Assembly: GCA_964016885.1 (NCBI GenBank)
Contig: OZ024747.1
Coordinates: forward strand, 622,001-686,000
Direction of reading: 5' to 3'
Source of the DNA: Eledone cirrhosa
Lineage: Eukaryota > Mollusca > Cephalopoda > Octopoda > Eledonidae
Length of the DNA stretch: 64,000 nt
Both the position numbers and the translations under genes were made by a program. The notes below the pieces were generated by a model, which made no database searches, was not told where the DNA came from, and saw only the letters and a program-made list of their open reading frames with translations. Positions 11,001 to 25,605 of the stretch are shown in pieces (positions within the stretch are counted from its first letter, which is position 1; each line of letters opens with the position of its first letter).

Positions 11001-14000
11001 AAGAACTTACAAGAGGTTTGAGTATGCAAAGGCATTAGCACAATTTGATAGATTTATTTTTTATAGCTTAATCAGTAAAACAATGATAACTCCCATGACG
11101 TTTGCATGGCCTCCTAGACTGCTGTAGGGAAAGAGAAAAAGAAATTACTTCATGGTTTGTTGCAGTAAGAAGCTATGCATCAAGATATCAAAACAAAGAC
11201 TAAATTCTAATGCATGCAACAGTTAAAACCCTGCTAAAGGCATGTAAAGACCAGCCAGTGGTGTTAAACTGTACAGTAAATTAGGTATACTATTCACATT
11301 GCTGGACTCTTCGGTTGTGTCAAAGACATGACAACCTACCTAGTGTTGGTGATTTGGTTGTGTCAAAGATATGACAACCTACTTAGTGTTGGTGATTTGG
11401 TTGTGTCAAAGACATGACAACCTACCTTGATTTCTAAGTGCCATAGAAATTCCCAATCCTACAATCAGTGACTTATCAGGACAGTGTGCAACAACAATGC
11501 AAGTAGGAACCATCAACCATTTGTCTAGTACTCCACCTCTTTGACTCAGTTGTGAGTCTTAGGTATTTGAAACAAAATCTGATAACAAGCTAAACATTGT
11601 GGGCGACTGGACATTTGAAGGGCAGATGGGCACTGGCAAATTCATTGAAATACCATGATGGACACACTGGGATGTGTCTGATCTTTGACAGCATGGTGAC
11701 AACTCTGAACATGTTTTGGTCTTATTAAACTTCATCAGTGAAGCATAATTCAACTGTTAATGCCAAATCAAATTAGGGTGTTAGTGATTACCTGTAAAAT
11801 ATAGTTATCGGTTCTGGGATTTTCGGAAAATCCTAATGGTTCTGCAATTGTTGAGGAGTATATAGTCGATTACATCACACTCTCTCCCCAATACTTAATC
11901 AACTTTAGAAGTAGAGTTAGAATTTAACAAAACAAAGTGCCATAATGAAATACCATCAGCTTTTTTTCCAATGCATTTTTTATTTTATATTTACCAATTT
12001 AAAAAAAAAAACACTTAATTTTTCTGCAGATCACCCGGATCGACAACAGTTCAAGCAGTATGAAAACCAATTCCTTGAAATCGAGGCAAAAATGGACATA
12101 AAGAGAAGAGACATCCAGAATCGGAAGCGCCAGATTGAAGTTAGCAGAAACAGTTCAAATTTCCAGAATACTCAGCATAGATTTGACACTTCTTACACTA
12201 GGAACAGAGACACCCAGTATCCCAAGACTAACCAACATTTTCTGACTGGAAATGGAAGTGCCAGTGGAGTTGGAGGTAGAGTTGGTGGAACTGCTGGGGC
12301 TGGTAGTGGTGGTGGTGTTGGAACAGCCGGAGGAGGTGTGTGGTCTGGTGGTGGAGGAGGAGGGCGTGTTGGGATTTTAGGAGTAGGAGGAGGTGGCAGT
12401 AGTGGTGCTGGTATTCCAGGGTTTGTAAGAGGGAGTGGTGCTGGGATTTTAGGAAGTGGAGGAGGAGCTCCGGGGATTTTAGGCAGTGGAGGGGCAGGAG
12501 GTGGTGGTGGTGGTGGTTGGGGACGAGGGGTTGGGATTTTAGGTGGAGGAGGAGGAACACCTTGGACAGGGCGGGGAGGACTTAGTGGTGTAGGTGGCAA
12601 TACTGGGGTTGGACGAGGAGTAGGTGCTACCGGGGTGGGGCAAGGAGTAGGTACTGGGGTAGCAGTAGGAGGTGGAAATACTGGGATAGGGAGAGGCATA
12701 GGTGCTGGAGTGGGAGGTGGTACAGGAGTAGGGAGAGGAGGAATTGATGGATCAAAGGGGGGAGCAGGTAATGATAGAGTGAAAGGAGGAGTAGGCAGTG
12801 ATGGAGTGAAAGGAGGAGTAGGTGGAAGTGATGTAGTGAAAGGCAGCTCTGGAGGAATTGAGACAAACAATAAACAGTCTGTGTCTAAAACTACTGTTGG
12901 AGGTAGCCAGGTGGGCGAACAAGCTGAAAGTTCAAAATCCCCAATTAAAAATGACAGTGTAAAGACCAGCAGTATTGATACTTCCAAAACCTTGAGTTCT
13001 GCTCCTCAGAGTAATTTCAGTAACCAAGATATGAATAAAGATAAAAACACAAGTATGAGTGGTACAACCAACATGGACATGGGGCATTCAGGTGCCAACA
13101 ACAGATTTGGTGCACCAAATCGATTTGACAATTCAAGAAACCAGTTTGAAGGATCTCAATTTACTATGGGCTCAGGCCAAGGGGGTCGATATGGCATCCG
13201 TAATGAAGAGCCAAGCCATAACGTCGAAAGGCAAGGAATGGACAAAAACTTCAGTTTTATGGACTCTGATATGCGTACCCAGGGACCCAATCAGAACACT
13301 CAATATCTTGGTTTTCCCCGTGGTCCACCTCCTGATGATCGTGGCTTTGGTCGGGGCCCTCAAGGATTTAATTTCAACCAAGGACCCAGAGGTGGACCCC
13401 GTTTCAATCAGGGCCCACCATGTGGCCCTGGGTTTAATCAGGGATCTCCACGTGGACCTCCAATTCAAAATAGGTCAATGTTGGATTCTAGTGATAATAG
13501 AATGGGACCCCATGAATCGGAAAACTTTGAGCCATATGGATTTGCACAAAGGAGGAGAGAGCTTTCTCCCAATAGGAAATCTTCTGAAAACCAGTTTGGT
13601 TGCTTTCCTGCTCGAGATGGTATGGCCTGGGGTCAGGAAAAGTCTGGTATGGCAAAGAATCAACCAATGCCCACCAGATCTTTGTAAGTTATATTCATTT
13701 TTTGTATCTTTCAGCTGTTGTGCAATTGTAAGATCAGTTTTTTTATCTTGTAATTTTCTTGAATGTATTTAGCACATTTTTCTGTCTTCTTATTTCTATA
13801 CAAAATGTTTTTAAGATGAATTTTGGTATTTATATCTTATAATAACAGTTGGTGGAATGGTAGAATCGGAAGAGCAACAGATAAAATGCTATTGTAGTAT
13901 TCTGGCTCTTTACATTCAAGACTTCCAATCTTGCTGAGGTCAACTTTACCTTTTATGCTTCTTGGATTGATTTTATTAATTTTGTGTTTTCCTCTAAATG

Positions 14001-16816
14001 TTTTGACAATGAGCCTAAATTAGAAATCAGTATTTATATATTATAATGATCAATGCATACAAGAACCCTTTGGAACATCAGGTAACATAAGCAGCATTTA
14101 GTTGCATCCTTATGTATTCTGAGTTCAAATCCTGCCACAGACATTGAACTTCAAATACAAAATATTCAGTCATGGGTTTTACCTTGGTCTGAAGTGCCTC
14201 CCATTATTTAAATATAAATTTACAACTAGAATTGAATCTTACCATAAATAATCATTTATAATCTGAGAAATATATGACAAAAAAAAAAAAATTGATGGTA
14301 AAATGGGAGGGGGGAGAGGGTGGGGGGGCTTTCTTTTGGGTCAATATTTTGCCTATTTTCACCAACTGCAAAATTCTACATAAACGAGGTACTAAAATAT
14401 TCACTTTTGTGGTGAATATTACACCAGTTTCACTTGGGAGGTGAATATTACAGTTTCACCTATTTATATTTAAAATGAAAATATCAATACAAATCTTGTA
14501 ACTATGTCTGATAATATGACTTCACTAGTTTCCTTTGCCCTGTCAGTCAATCTGACATTTTTCCTTATAAGATGCTTTTTTTTTTTTTCACGTTGCAATT
14601 TGAAAATTTTCTGTTACTGTTCATCATCATCATCATCATCATCGTTTAACGTCTATCTTCCACGCTAGCATGTTCACATTTAATAAAAGAATGGTTACCA
14701 GAAAACTAAGTAAAATCATCTGGGGAATTTTTTTAAACAGATATCTGAAGAATGGAGTGGAGGTTTTTAAAAAATACTTGTTGAATTTTTTTTTTTCTGA
14801 AGAGACAGGATCTAATCAGTCTTTCTGTGATTTTGTTTTTTGTATCTTTTCCACTTGAAATATTCCTGGCAATAACTACAGAAACTTATAGTAGTTTGTC
14901 TAGCTTGTATTCACCCCAATGGAGATTTTGGCATAAGTTAAACTATGTTTATAAGAAGCTCTGATTTAGATATTTTTAGCTATCTCTTCATTGAGATGTC
15001 CTGTATATTAGTCTGTTCTCACTTCCATTCTCTTTCTGTCTTTCTCCTTCTCTGGGAGAAATCTGTTGTATTCAGAGGAGATGGGCTCTGCCAAGTTTTA
15101 AAAATGCTCTAGAAATATTGTATGTCAATGTGGTGTACAACTCCATTAGGAGTTACAGGACAAGGAGGAAAGTTATTTTGAAACAAAAATTCTACAGCAA
15201 TGTTGCATGGCAGTGAGACCTGGGCATTGTGTGCAGAGGATATACGCAGACTAGAGAGGAACGAAGCTTGCATGCTCCGCTGGATGTGTAATAGTAATAT
15301 ACATGAACGGCAAAGCATAAACGAACTAAGGGAAAAATTAGAAATAAGAGGGATCAAATGTTGTTTACTCGAGAGAAGGCTACATTGGTATGGTCATGTG
15401 ATGCGCATGAAAGACGACAGCTGTATAGCAAAGTGCAGGGCAATAAAGATAGACGGTAGCCACGGAGTAGGCAGACCCAGAAAAACCTGGGACGACCTGA
15501 TAAATTCCGACCTCACACACTTACACCTCTCCAAGACAATGTCACTGGACCGAGATCTTTGGCGGTACTCAGTAATAGAGAAGACCCGCCTTGCCTAAAT
15601 ACAAAGTAAACCTACTACAGTCAGTAGGCATCTCTAACAAAATACGCCCCCGTCACACCACCCCCACCCCATCCACACCGCCCCTTTCAATGTAAAGTTA
15701 GGTTGGTGCCACAACATCCAGGCCGAAACAAATGAGATCGTGTAGGTGTCACGACAAAAAAACACACAGTCCACGCTGTAATGTGGCCGTGTAGGCAACA
15801 CGGTAAAATCCTCCCAGTCCCACACTGTAAATGTGGTTGGTGTTAGGAAGGGCATCCAGCTGTAGAAAACCCGCCAGACAGTCCTATGCGAGCAAGACAA
15901 CCACTCTTGCCTCAAGTGGGAAAACTCCCGTCCAAACCCATGCAAGCGTGGAACATGGACGTTAAACGATGATGATGATGATTTATATAAGAATCTTTTT
16001 GTTGTGTTCCAAAAGAGCACATTCATATATTAATAAAGTAATGGCTACAGTTGTTTTATGAAAGCATTCCTGGGTTAGTTTTATCTGTATGGCATGGTGA
16101 GCCTGGGCAGAAATTTTTTGTGACTGAGCAGCCATTTCAAGATATAAGTAGATAAATACACACCAATGAAAGAAATCTAAATTTATAGTACTGTACTACA
16201 TATAACTATATAGTACTGTGCCTCATATAACTGCTATTGTGTTATACTCCTGAGTAAACACAAACCTCCACTTGCTGCCTTTTTCTTGTGGAGATAAAAA
16301 ATAATCCATAATTGATGTGATTGGTAGTATAAAGGACATCAGGCTATAAATAGACCAGCTGAAGGACATCAGGCTACCTCTGGCAGTGGAGACTTCTGGT
16401 GTCCTCAGCCCCAGGGCTACCTCCTTACTCACCACCATAGGCGCTGAGCTGGCCAGCTGCAGGTGTGAGCCCTCGAGTTGGAGTGGCTTTTTCAGCGCAT
16501 CTCCCTTGCCGTCCTCCGGGGAAACGCCTTCTCCATTCTGTCCGCTGGGTCTGTGGGTGGGCCCCATCGCGTACTGTTGTAGTTGTTGTAGATGAAACAG
16601 GAAGACAACAACTGGAAAGTTTGATTAACACAATCAGATACACATAATATATATATATACATCCATATATAAATATATGTATATATATATATCATCATCA
16701 TCATCATCATCATCATCACCGTTTTACGTCCGTTCTTCCACGCTAGCATGGGTTAGACGGGTTGTCCTGTTGTGGGCAGTGTCTGGTCGGCTGACCATGC
16801 CTTGCTCATACAGGAA

Positions 16817-16873
<57 letters not shown>

Positions 16874-19800
16874 GTATTTATATATCCATATATATGTATC
16901 CATATATATATATAACCACTCATAGAATTTGTCTCTAGCTTACATTTCCCCTATTCGCCACCCCCAACTGAACTCTTGACCAGTCTTAATAGACCAACTT
17001 AGATAAACTGTCCCAACTATGTTAGCATGAGACAATCAATTTGTTTATAACATACTCTTTCCCATAAAACCTTAGTTGTTGTTCAATTGATATTTTCAAA
17101 TTGAAGCTTTGTCTACTCCTGACACTCTGCAGTGTCATTAACCAACAAACATTTCATCTCATTGTACTTTTTATATTTATTTTAGGGATGGCAAAAATGA
17201 TAAAATAGATCAACCATTGAAAGAAAGTGATGAACCGAGTGCAAAGGTATCTTAGAATACATTTTGTTTTGCATGTCTTATTAATAAGTTATTTCATTAA
17301 ATCCTAACATTTTGAACATAGAATTTTGCAAAGCACAATGCAACCTGGCAGTTGTTGCATTCCTAGATGGTTCAGATTTTGTTTACAGTTGGGGTGTGAT
17401 CAGGCCCCTTGGCACACAATACAATTCTGGCATCTTGGACTTTTCAGTCAGTGTAAAGCTTCTTGATCACAGAAAAAGTCACATGAACTGTTTTTATTTT
17501 TCTGTAAGTGTTACTATTTATAAGTCTTTTGGTCACTTCCAGATGAAAGTCCAGGTTGAGGTGGGTTTTGGATCTGCTCTTTAAGGGGTTCACAGTTCAA
17601 AATATTGGTGTTGATAATAATTGTTTCTACTTTTGGCACAAGGCCAGCAATTACCCAGTACATTACTGGTACTTTATTTTATTGACCCCATAAGGATGAA
17701 AGGCAAAGTTAGCCTTGGCGGAATTTGAACTCAGTCCATAAAGGGACGTAACTCTATGCTGAAAGCATGGTGTCCGACTCTCTACCAATACTGCCAATCC
17801 ACCGCCCTTGGTGTTGATAATAATGACGAGAAAGAAACAACAAAGGATGCATTTCTGCCAAATCTTTGCTTTGTTTGCAATCTTGTAAATGGATTGTTGT
17901 TGGTCATTTTGTCTACTCTATTTAAGCTGAGATATTTTTGTGACTGTTTTATCATTGCCATTTTAACATCCACTTTCCCTGCTAGCAAGGGTTGGATATC
18001 TTTGACATAACTGAGGGTCCTTCCAACCATTTGTTTCGGTTGTGAAAACTATCATGTAATGTAATACACGAGTAGCTTTAGATTTTCTCAATTACACAAA
18101 AAAAGGCTTTAGATTCCAACTATTAGCCAAGCAGTTGTAGTACTTGAGGACCGCAAAAGATAGCTACCAATCTTAGACAGCAAAAAATAGGTATCAATCT
18201 AACTTTATAATAGAGCAATTGCCTTTAGAAAGGCAATCTTAGTTATAAAATTCTTAGTTATAAAATTCTTAGTTATAAAATTCTTAGTTATAAAATTCTT
18301 GCCCCAGCAATTAATACAATTGTTTTCTGTTTGAAATAGTGTAAAATAGCAGTTTTGTTTCCTGTTTGCAGATTGCAAGGAAAGATGATGATAAAGGTGA
18401 TGGTGGAGCTGGTAATGGACAGCAGTGGTCAAAGCCACATGACTTACAGGACACTGATCAGTCATCAAATGAACAATGCAATTTGAAAGATGGACCTCAA
18501 GATTTTCCAAACTCAAAATTACCTATGAAGAATAATGATAACTGGGGACAATTTGATCCTGAACAACCACCTGGTGACCAAGGTCCTAACTTTAGAAATC
18601 GTGTCAGTCCACACCAGACTTCATCAGGACAAGCTCAGTTTGAAAGGCCTCCGTTTAAAGGCATGTGGGGTCCACAAGGACAAAGAACGGGACCAGGATT
18701 CAATGCCAATATGCAAGGTGGAGGACCTCCTCCTCCACCTAGAATGTTAATAAATTTACGACCTGAATTTAATCCACGTGTGTGTCCCCCAGGTGGTGGT
18801 AGTGGTCCACAGTATCAAGACATGATGATGCGTGATGGAGGTGGAGGCCCACCTTTTAGGGGTGACAAGGAGGGTGAACAATTTGGTGAAGGTCCTGGTG
18901 ATAACAGACCAGAGGGACGCATGCCTCCTGATTGTAGGCCTAATTCTATGGGATTTCCTAAAAATCGCGATGAAAACATGGACTTCCCAGGTGCTGATGA
19001 AAGGGAAATGATGGCAATGGGTTCTGGTAGAAGGGGACGTGGTGGTGTAATGATGGGCCAACGAAGTGGTTTTCCTGGACGTCCTAATCAACAACCAAGA
19101 GATTGTCAAGACTTCCCAAATATGAACAGAGATGATGGAAATTGTCGGCCTGTAAGTAATTTTGGTATTATTTTATTCCACTTTTCTTTTGTTTTTGTTG
19201 CTGCATTGAATATTAGAATTGGTAGAGCGCTGGATAGCCTTGCTGTGTTAACATTTTTGATGTAAGAAAGATTTTTTTTGCCTTTCCTCTTTCCAGAGTC
19301 AATAAAATAGCTTTTCTAATTAATGCTTAATTAAAAAAATCCTTTTTATGAGTACTAACAGAAAAACTATCCTACGGATGGTTTTCTGCTAGCATGTGTA
19401 GTGTGTATATTGATATTATACGCAAGTATATATGCATGTAGATATGATATATCAAATAAAATCGTAATTGACAATATACACAGAAATTGAACGAAAACTG
19501 TGTTACACTGTCTTATGTAATCAGTAACGTAATCCATCATACATTTTAAAAAAACACGATATTATATATAAACTGCATTAGGAGAAAATTAGTGACGGAA
19601 ATATATGCGATATTTTTATAAGTGTTATAATATAACGGCCGTTAACCGGAAGTGTTGACATTTGAAAATTTTAAAGAAGTGAATTTTAAAGATCTTTAAA
19701 TAAGCTATAAAATATATTTAATCAAGTCACAAAATTTAGCACATAAATTATATAATATTCATTCATTATTTATTGACTTTGCCTTTCATCCTTACGGGGT

Positions 19801-22800
19801 CGATAAAATAAAGTACCAGTAATATACTGGGTAATTGCTGGCCTTGTGCCTAACGTAGAAACAATTATTTATTCAAAGTCGATAAAATAAAGTACCAGTA
19901 ATGTACTGGGTAATTGCTGGCCTTGTGCCAAAAGTGGAAACAATTATTTATTCAAAGTAATCCAACTTATTTTACAAACGGGGTAAAAAAAATATATTCT
20001 GGACGCAATCCCACACTCCTTTCTTTATTATAGTTAAGATGGTAGATTGGCAGAATCGGTAGAGCACCACACAAAAGGCTTTGTGATATTTTATGTTATA
20101 ACTTTCTATGTTCTGAGTTCAAATCCTGTTGAGGCCAACTTTGCCTTTCATCCTTTCAGAGTCAAAAAAATAAAGTACCCGTCAAGTAGTGGGTAGGCCC
20201 AATAAGAATTGCCTGCCTTGTGCTAATATTAGAAAAAATTATTATGATACATAAGCCACTGTTTTACAGAGGATTTTTCTCTTAATTACAGCAAAATTTA
20301 TCATTGAATATATGCTTATATACATATGATATATAAGAAATATTTTTCTATTTCTTTGACTTAACATCTAATTCCTATACTGTGTTAAAGTTTGAAGCAA
20401 ATTCATCTATTTAAGAATTAATTTGGGTTCCAGCATGACCAAGATCCCTTTGCAATCATTTCCATAGCACCTTAGACATGTCATCTTTCTTTCTCTTAGT
20501 CTTTCTTACCTTCTTTCACCCTCATCTTCTCACCTTCATTCTAATTGCTTCCTCTTTTCTCATAATGGTTCTCTCTCACACATGGCCAAGTTTTTGGCAA
20601 ATCAAATAAGCAACTCCTATGTGATAAATTTGTCAGAAATAGTAGCTAAATTTCCCTTGATTTACTGCAATTTAAGGGAGAAAGACAGATTGATCAATTT
20701 AGTCTTCTATATAGTTGATTTGCATATTGAAGGTTGATCTATGGCTTACAGAAGGGCCAGTTTTCTGATTGATGAAGCCAGTAGACTTAATGTTATTTAT
20801 AATTCTTTATTTAATCTATTTTGAAATATGATGTCTTCATTCTGATTTATGTTTGGATTAATTTTCATTGTTCTTTGAAGGACTCCAATCGAAACGATGC
20901 CCCACCATTTAACTGGTCTGCTGAACCAAGAATGAACTCAAAAAACCAACAGGACAATTGGATGAACAGAGAACGAGCACAGTGGGATGATAACAGATGT
21001 GATTTTGGCAATAATAATAACAACAATAATAATAAAAGTAACAACGGTAATAAACCTTGGGGGCATTCTCAAGGCTCCCCTGCACCACCTGAAAACAGAG
21101 ACATGGACCCTGCCTTTCATAAAATGTCTAACCCAGATTTTTATGACCCCATGAATAGAGTGAATAGGTTAGGAGATATGAACAACCGTCTTTATAATGC
21201 TGATAGATGTAACAGACCACCGCCATCAACAATGCCGCCTTCTAGAGACTATAACCATAACCGCTTTAATTCACCTTCCTCAGATCAACAGTTTTGGAAT
21301 GAAAGGTAAGGATACCTCTGATGTATGTTTGTGTCTTATATGGTGTACAGTGAAGAATTTGGGAAGTGGGTGGTTAATGTTAAACAACCTTCAAACAACC
21401 ACCACAAAAAAAGAAAAATCAATGTTAATCAGTTATAAAAAAACAAAAACAAACACCAGATGTATTTCATTACTGTTGAGCCATTTGGTTCATACAATTA
21501 GCAGATTATTATTCTCTCTCTCTCTCAATTATATCTGAGGTTTTGTGGATGCACTTCAGTGATGAGTTAATTAGTTGTTAAAGACACATACATGTTCTGT
21601 TAAACACGTTCTGTGCAGGGTTTCTCTTATAATTTCAATAAATCTCATTATAGTTAGGTGCAGCATATCCATGTGTGCTATAAAAGGTGACTAAAAGTAT
21701 TGGCATCAGGGTAGACATGCAACTGTTGTAAAATTGTCTCAAACCAACCCATGTCAGTGTAATGTAGAAAAGTTGATGTAAAAACGACGATGATGATGAT
21801 AAGCAATGCTTTAGCAGGTTAACTTCAACCACACACACATATCATACTATGCATAAATATATCCCACCCTTGCAAGCAGGGAAAAAGCGGACGTAAAATG
21901 AAATGATGATGATGAGATATATATATTTACACACACATGCACACGTGTAAGTGTGTGTATGCACTCATGGCTGTATAGTTGAGAAATTGGGTGCCCCTTG
22001 CAGTTGTATGTTAGTATTCTCACCATCACCATAACCCAATCTACCTGGGTTCACTTACATCCTTCATATATCTCTCATTACCCTGTCAAACCTGACCATA
22101 ACCTATTCTACCTGGGTTCACTTACATCTTTCACCCTCCTCTCTCTGATTACCCTGTCAGACTCCACCATAACCGATTCATCCCCCCCCCCCCCCCAACA
22201 AAAGTGAGGCTTAGCGTTGGAGAGGGCATCATGCTATAGAATACTGCCTTAAAAACACTCATCCAAAACATGACAAGAGAGAGCTAACCTAACTTGGAAG
22301 CTTGCAACAGACTGGGATACACTGCTAAGACTCCTGAGTTACTACAGGTAACAGTGTTAAACCAGGTAACAGATGAAACGTACAACACCTAAGAATAGTT
22401 ACAGTTCATTTGATGGGCTTTCATACTGTTGAATATCAGCACGATGATCATTTAATATCTGCTTTCTCTGCTGGTAAGGGTTAGACATACTAAATTATCA
22501 ACTAAATAAATTAGAAACAACCTAGAGGCAATTTACTATCAAAATAGTCATTTTTAGCTACTTTGTAACACAATCCTCTACTTTATGAACATTTTGGACT
22601 GCTTTTTATGAAACTGATCTTGTAACAGTGTCCACAACCATGTGATTATGATGTATATTTGCTAATCACAGAGCCATGTCTTTGTGCAGCCAGTCAGAGC
22701 TGAAGAATTTACTGATCAGAAAACTTTAGTCTTTAAAATGCAGTTTTAGCAGGGTTTTATATACAAGATTGCCATAAGAGATCAATAGATATGGATTTCT

Positions 22801-25554
22801 TCACAACCTTGAAGAATGTTTCAAACCTATCGGTTGTCAACCAAAATCTAACAAGACTTCTATTGAAAAGATGCTACATTTGCTACCTCCATTGTGTGCA
22901 ACTTCACTAAATCTCTTCAAGCAGTCCCCTATACTACCAGTTTTATCAATATAAAGTCAACATATACAATAACTCAACCAACAAGTCCCAAAGCTCTTTC
23001 ATCCAGAGTTGTGTATATGTGTACATATAACTTTTGTTTATTTTCTGGTATAAAACCATAAAAAATGTTCAATACAAGTTTATAAGTATGAAGAATTTGA
23101 TATAATTTTTTTGTGTGTCAAATGAATAAGGATTAATCCTTGTTTCTCCTATCAACATCATCATTTTAATGTCCATTCTGGCATGGATTAGACAGTTGTT
23201 ACAGACCAAATTTGTATTTAATCAGAGCTACTGTCCTAGTTTGGTTTGTGGACCATGGGTGACCATTTCTTGCTCAATATGTTCCGTTTTCACATAGATT
23301 CTACAGCTGGAAGTATTTCCTAATACCAACCATTTTACAGAGTGTACTGTATGCATTTTATTGTGGCTCAACATTACTCAACTTGCTAGAAATAGCAATC
23401 AAATTCTCCACAAATGAAATTTTACTTTGTTAAAAAAGGAAGGTCACATTATGTACGTTGTTTGAAAATAATATAGGACGACCATGGAAAGCTGCTTGAT
23501 CAAAACTGACTTTGAGCTAAATATTAACAACGATGGACTTTGAGCTTGTTGTATTGTGGATTTGCGGTGTGAATGCTGGATATAAAGCTGAATGAAACAT
23601 TTTCCACATTACTTGAGTCAACAAATGCTGAAGTTTTACTTGTCTTACTTTGTTTCTTAGTTCTAAGTATATTGACAGTTAATAAAATTATTAGTAAAAA
23701 AAACAAAAGAAAAATCAGGATTTATTTTTTTGGAAGACTATTTCCAATGTCATACACTCCTTCAATTAATGTGAAAACAATCAAGATTTTGAGAGTTTTT
23801 AGTTGAAAAATTGTAATTATTTATCTCGTCTTTTGAACTTAACTTAAGAGGTTTTTTTTTTTATAAATTATAATGAAAGGATTTAATTTTATCTATTATG
23901 ATCATTTACATTGGAATGTACACAACAGGCTTCCACACAGTTTCTATTTACCAAATTTCATTAACAAAGCATTGATCAATGTAAGGTGTCACACAGTGGA
24001 ATCAAACTTGAAATTACATGGTTCTTAACCATACAGATGTTGCTACACTTCCCATGGTTCTTGAGGCATACTAGGAATTACCATTTTATTGGTCTATATA
24101 TTACTCCAAGAATGGAATACTAACTAGGATGCTACATTTATTGAGTACATGGTTTTATTAGTTAAAAGTATATAACTAACCACACATTCCATATATGTCT
24201 GCATGGGGAGGGGGTTTCTGTTTTCTTTTTAAATTAGACTGAAGACGAACTATTCAAGACCCATTTATATTCATAGCAACATTGACTGATGCCCAGCCTG
24301 AATAACTGAAAGAAAAAAAACAAAAAAAACAAAACACCTGGGGTAGGGAAAAGAACCTGCTCCAAATGTTTGCAAAGGAGTGAACTATGATGAAGGCACC
24401 CAAGGATCAGGTAGTGGTAGAAAACCAAGCAGTTTGTTAAACTTAACTGCCACCTACTCCTACTTCAGTTGAGGAAGCATTAGAAGAATGATTACATGCT
24501 CACTTAACCTGATATAAATAGCAGCTAAATCTCCTCTATATCGTAAATAAGGTAAAGATACAGATAATATAATCCTATATAGACTCAAAAAGACAGGATT
24601 GTCACAACTGCTCTGCCTTGGATCATATTTAGCCAGGGGTTAAACTGCCATCTCACTGTTGAGTGATTAATAATAAGATTATTTTCCTTTCTTTTATTCT
24701 TTTACTAGTTTCATTCATCATACTCTGGCCATCCCTAGGTGCCACCTTCAAGGGTTTGGTCAATCTCTTCTGTAAATAAATGTTGTTTATAATAATTGTA
24801 TCTACTTTTGGCACAAGGCCAGCAATTTGAAGGAAAAGGGAAAGTCAATTAAATCAACCCCAGTGCATTACTGGTACTTAATTTTATCGACATGCTAAAG
24901 ATGAAGGCTAAGTTAACTTTGGTGGAATTTGTAATCAGAATGTAAGGAGCCAGGACAAATACCACTGGCATTTTTTCTATGCTCTACCGATTCTGCCAAT
25001 CCACTGCCCTTAATAGTTTCTGATTTAAGCACAAGGTCAACAATTTTGTGGGAGGAAAAGTCGATTAAATCGACACAAGTGCATTACTGTAAGGATGAAA
25101 GGTAAAGTCAGCTGGATTTGAACACAGAACGTAAAGAGCCGTAACTCTATGTTGCAAAGCATGTTCGACTCTACCAATTCTGCCAATCCACCACTCTTAA
25201 TAATAATAGTAACAATGACAATTGTTTAACACTGGCTCACTACCAGCAATTTATGGTGAAAGTTGATTATACCGACTCCACTACATCACTGGTACTTTAT
25301 TGAGATTGGAAGGTAAAGTTGATCTTTGTGGGATTTGAGCTCAGAATGTAACTAAATGTCACAAAGCATTTTGTCTGAAACTCAAATGATACCATAATGA
25401 TAATGATGATAATGCATCTATAGAATTGGAAACGAAAGATCTAAAACTGGTTAAATTCTACTGTGTAATGTGTTGGGCAAGTGTCTTCTACCATATAACA
25501 ATAGCTTGTGAGTGAAATTTGGTAGTCAGAAAGTGTCCTGAAGCCTGTCATGTA

Positions 25555-25605
<51 letters not shown>

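Noticed and set aside
12193..12987. Minus-strand 264-residue Pro-rich open frame
   Set aside because: Exact shadow of the Gly-rich YLPM1 exon on the other strand.
13059..13772. Plus-strand 237-residue frame overlapping the large YLPM1 exon
   Set aside because: Out-of-frame shadow; the YLPM1 frame is fixed by phase at both ends.
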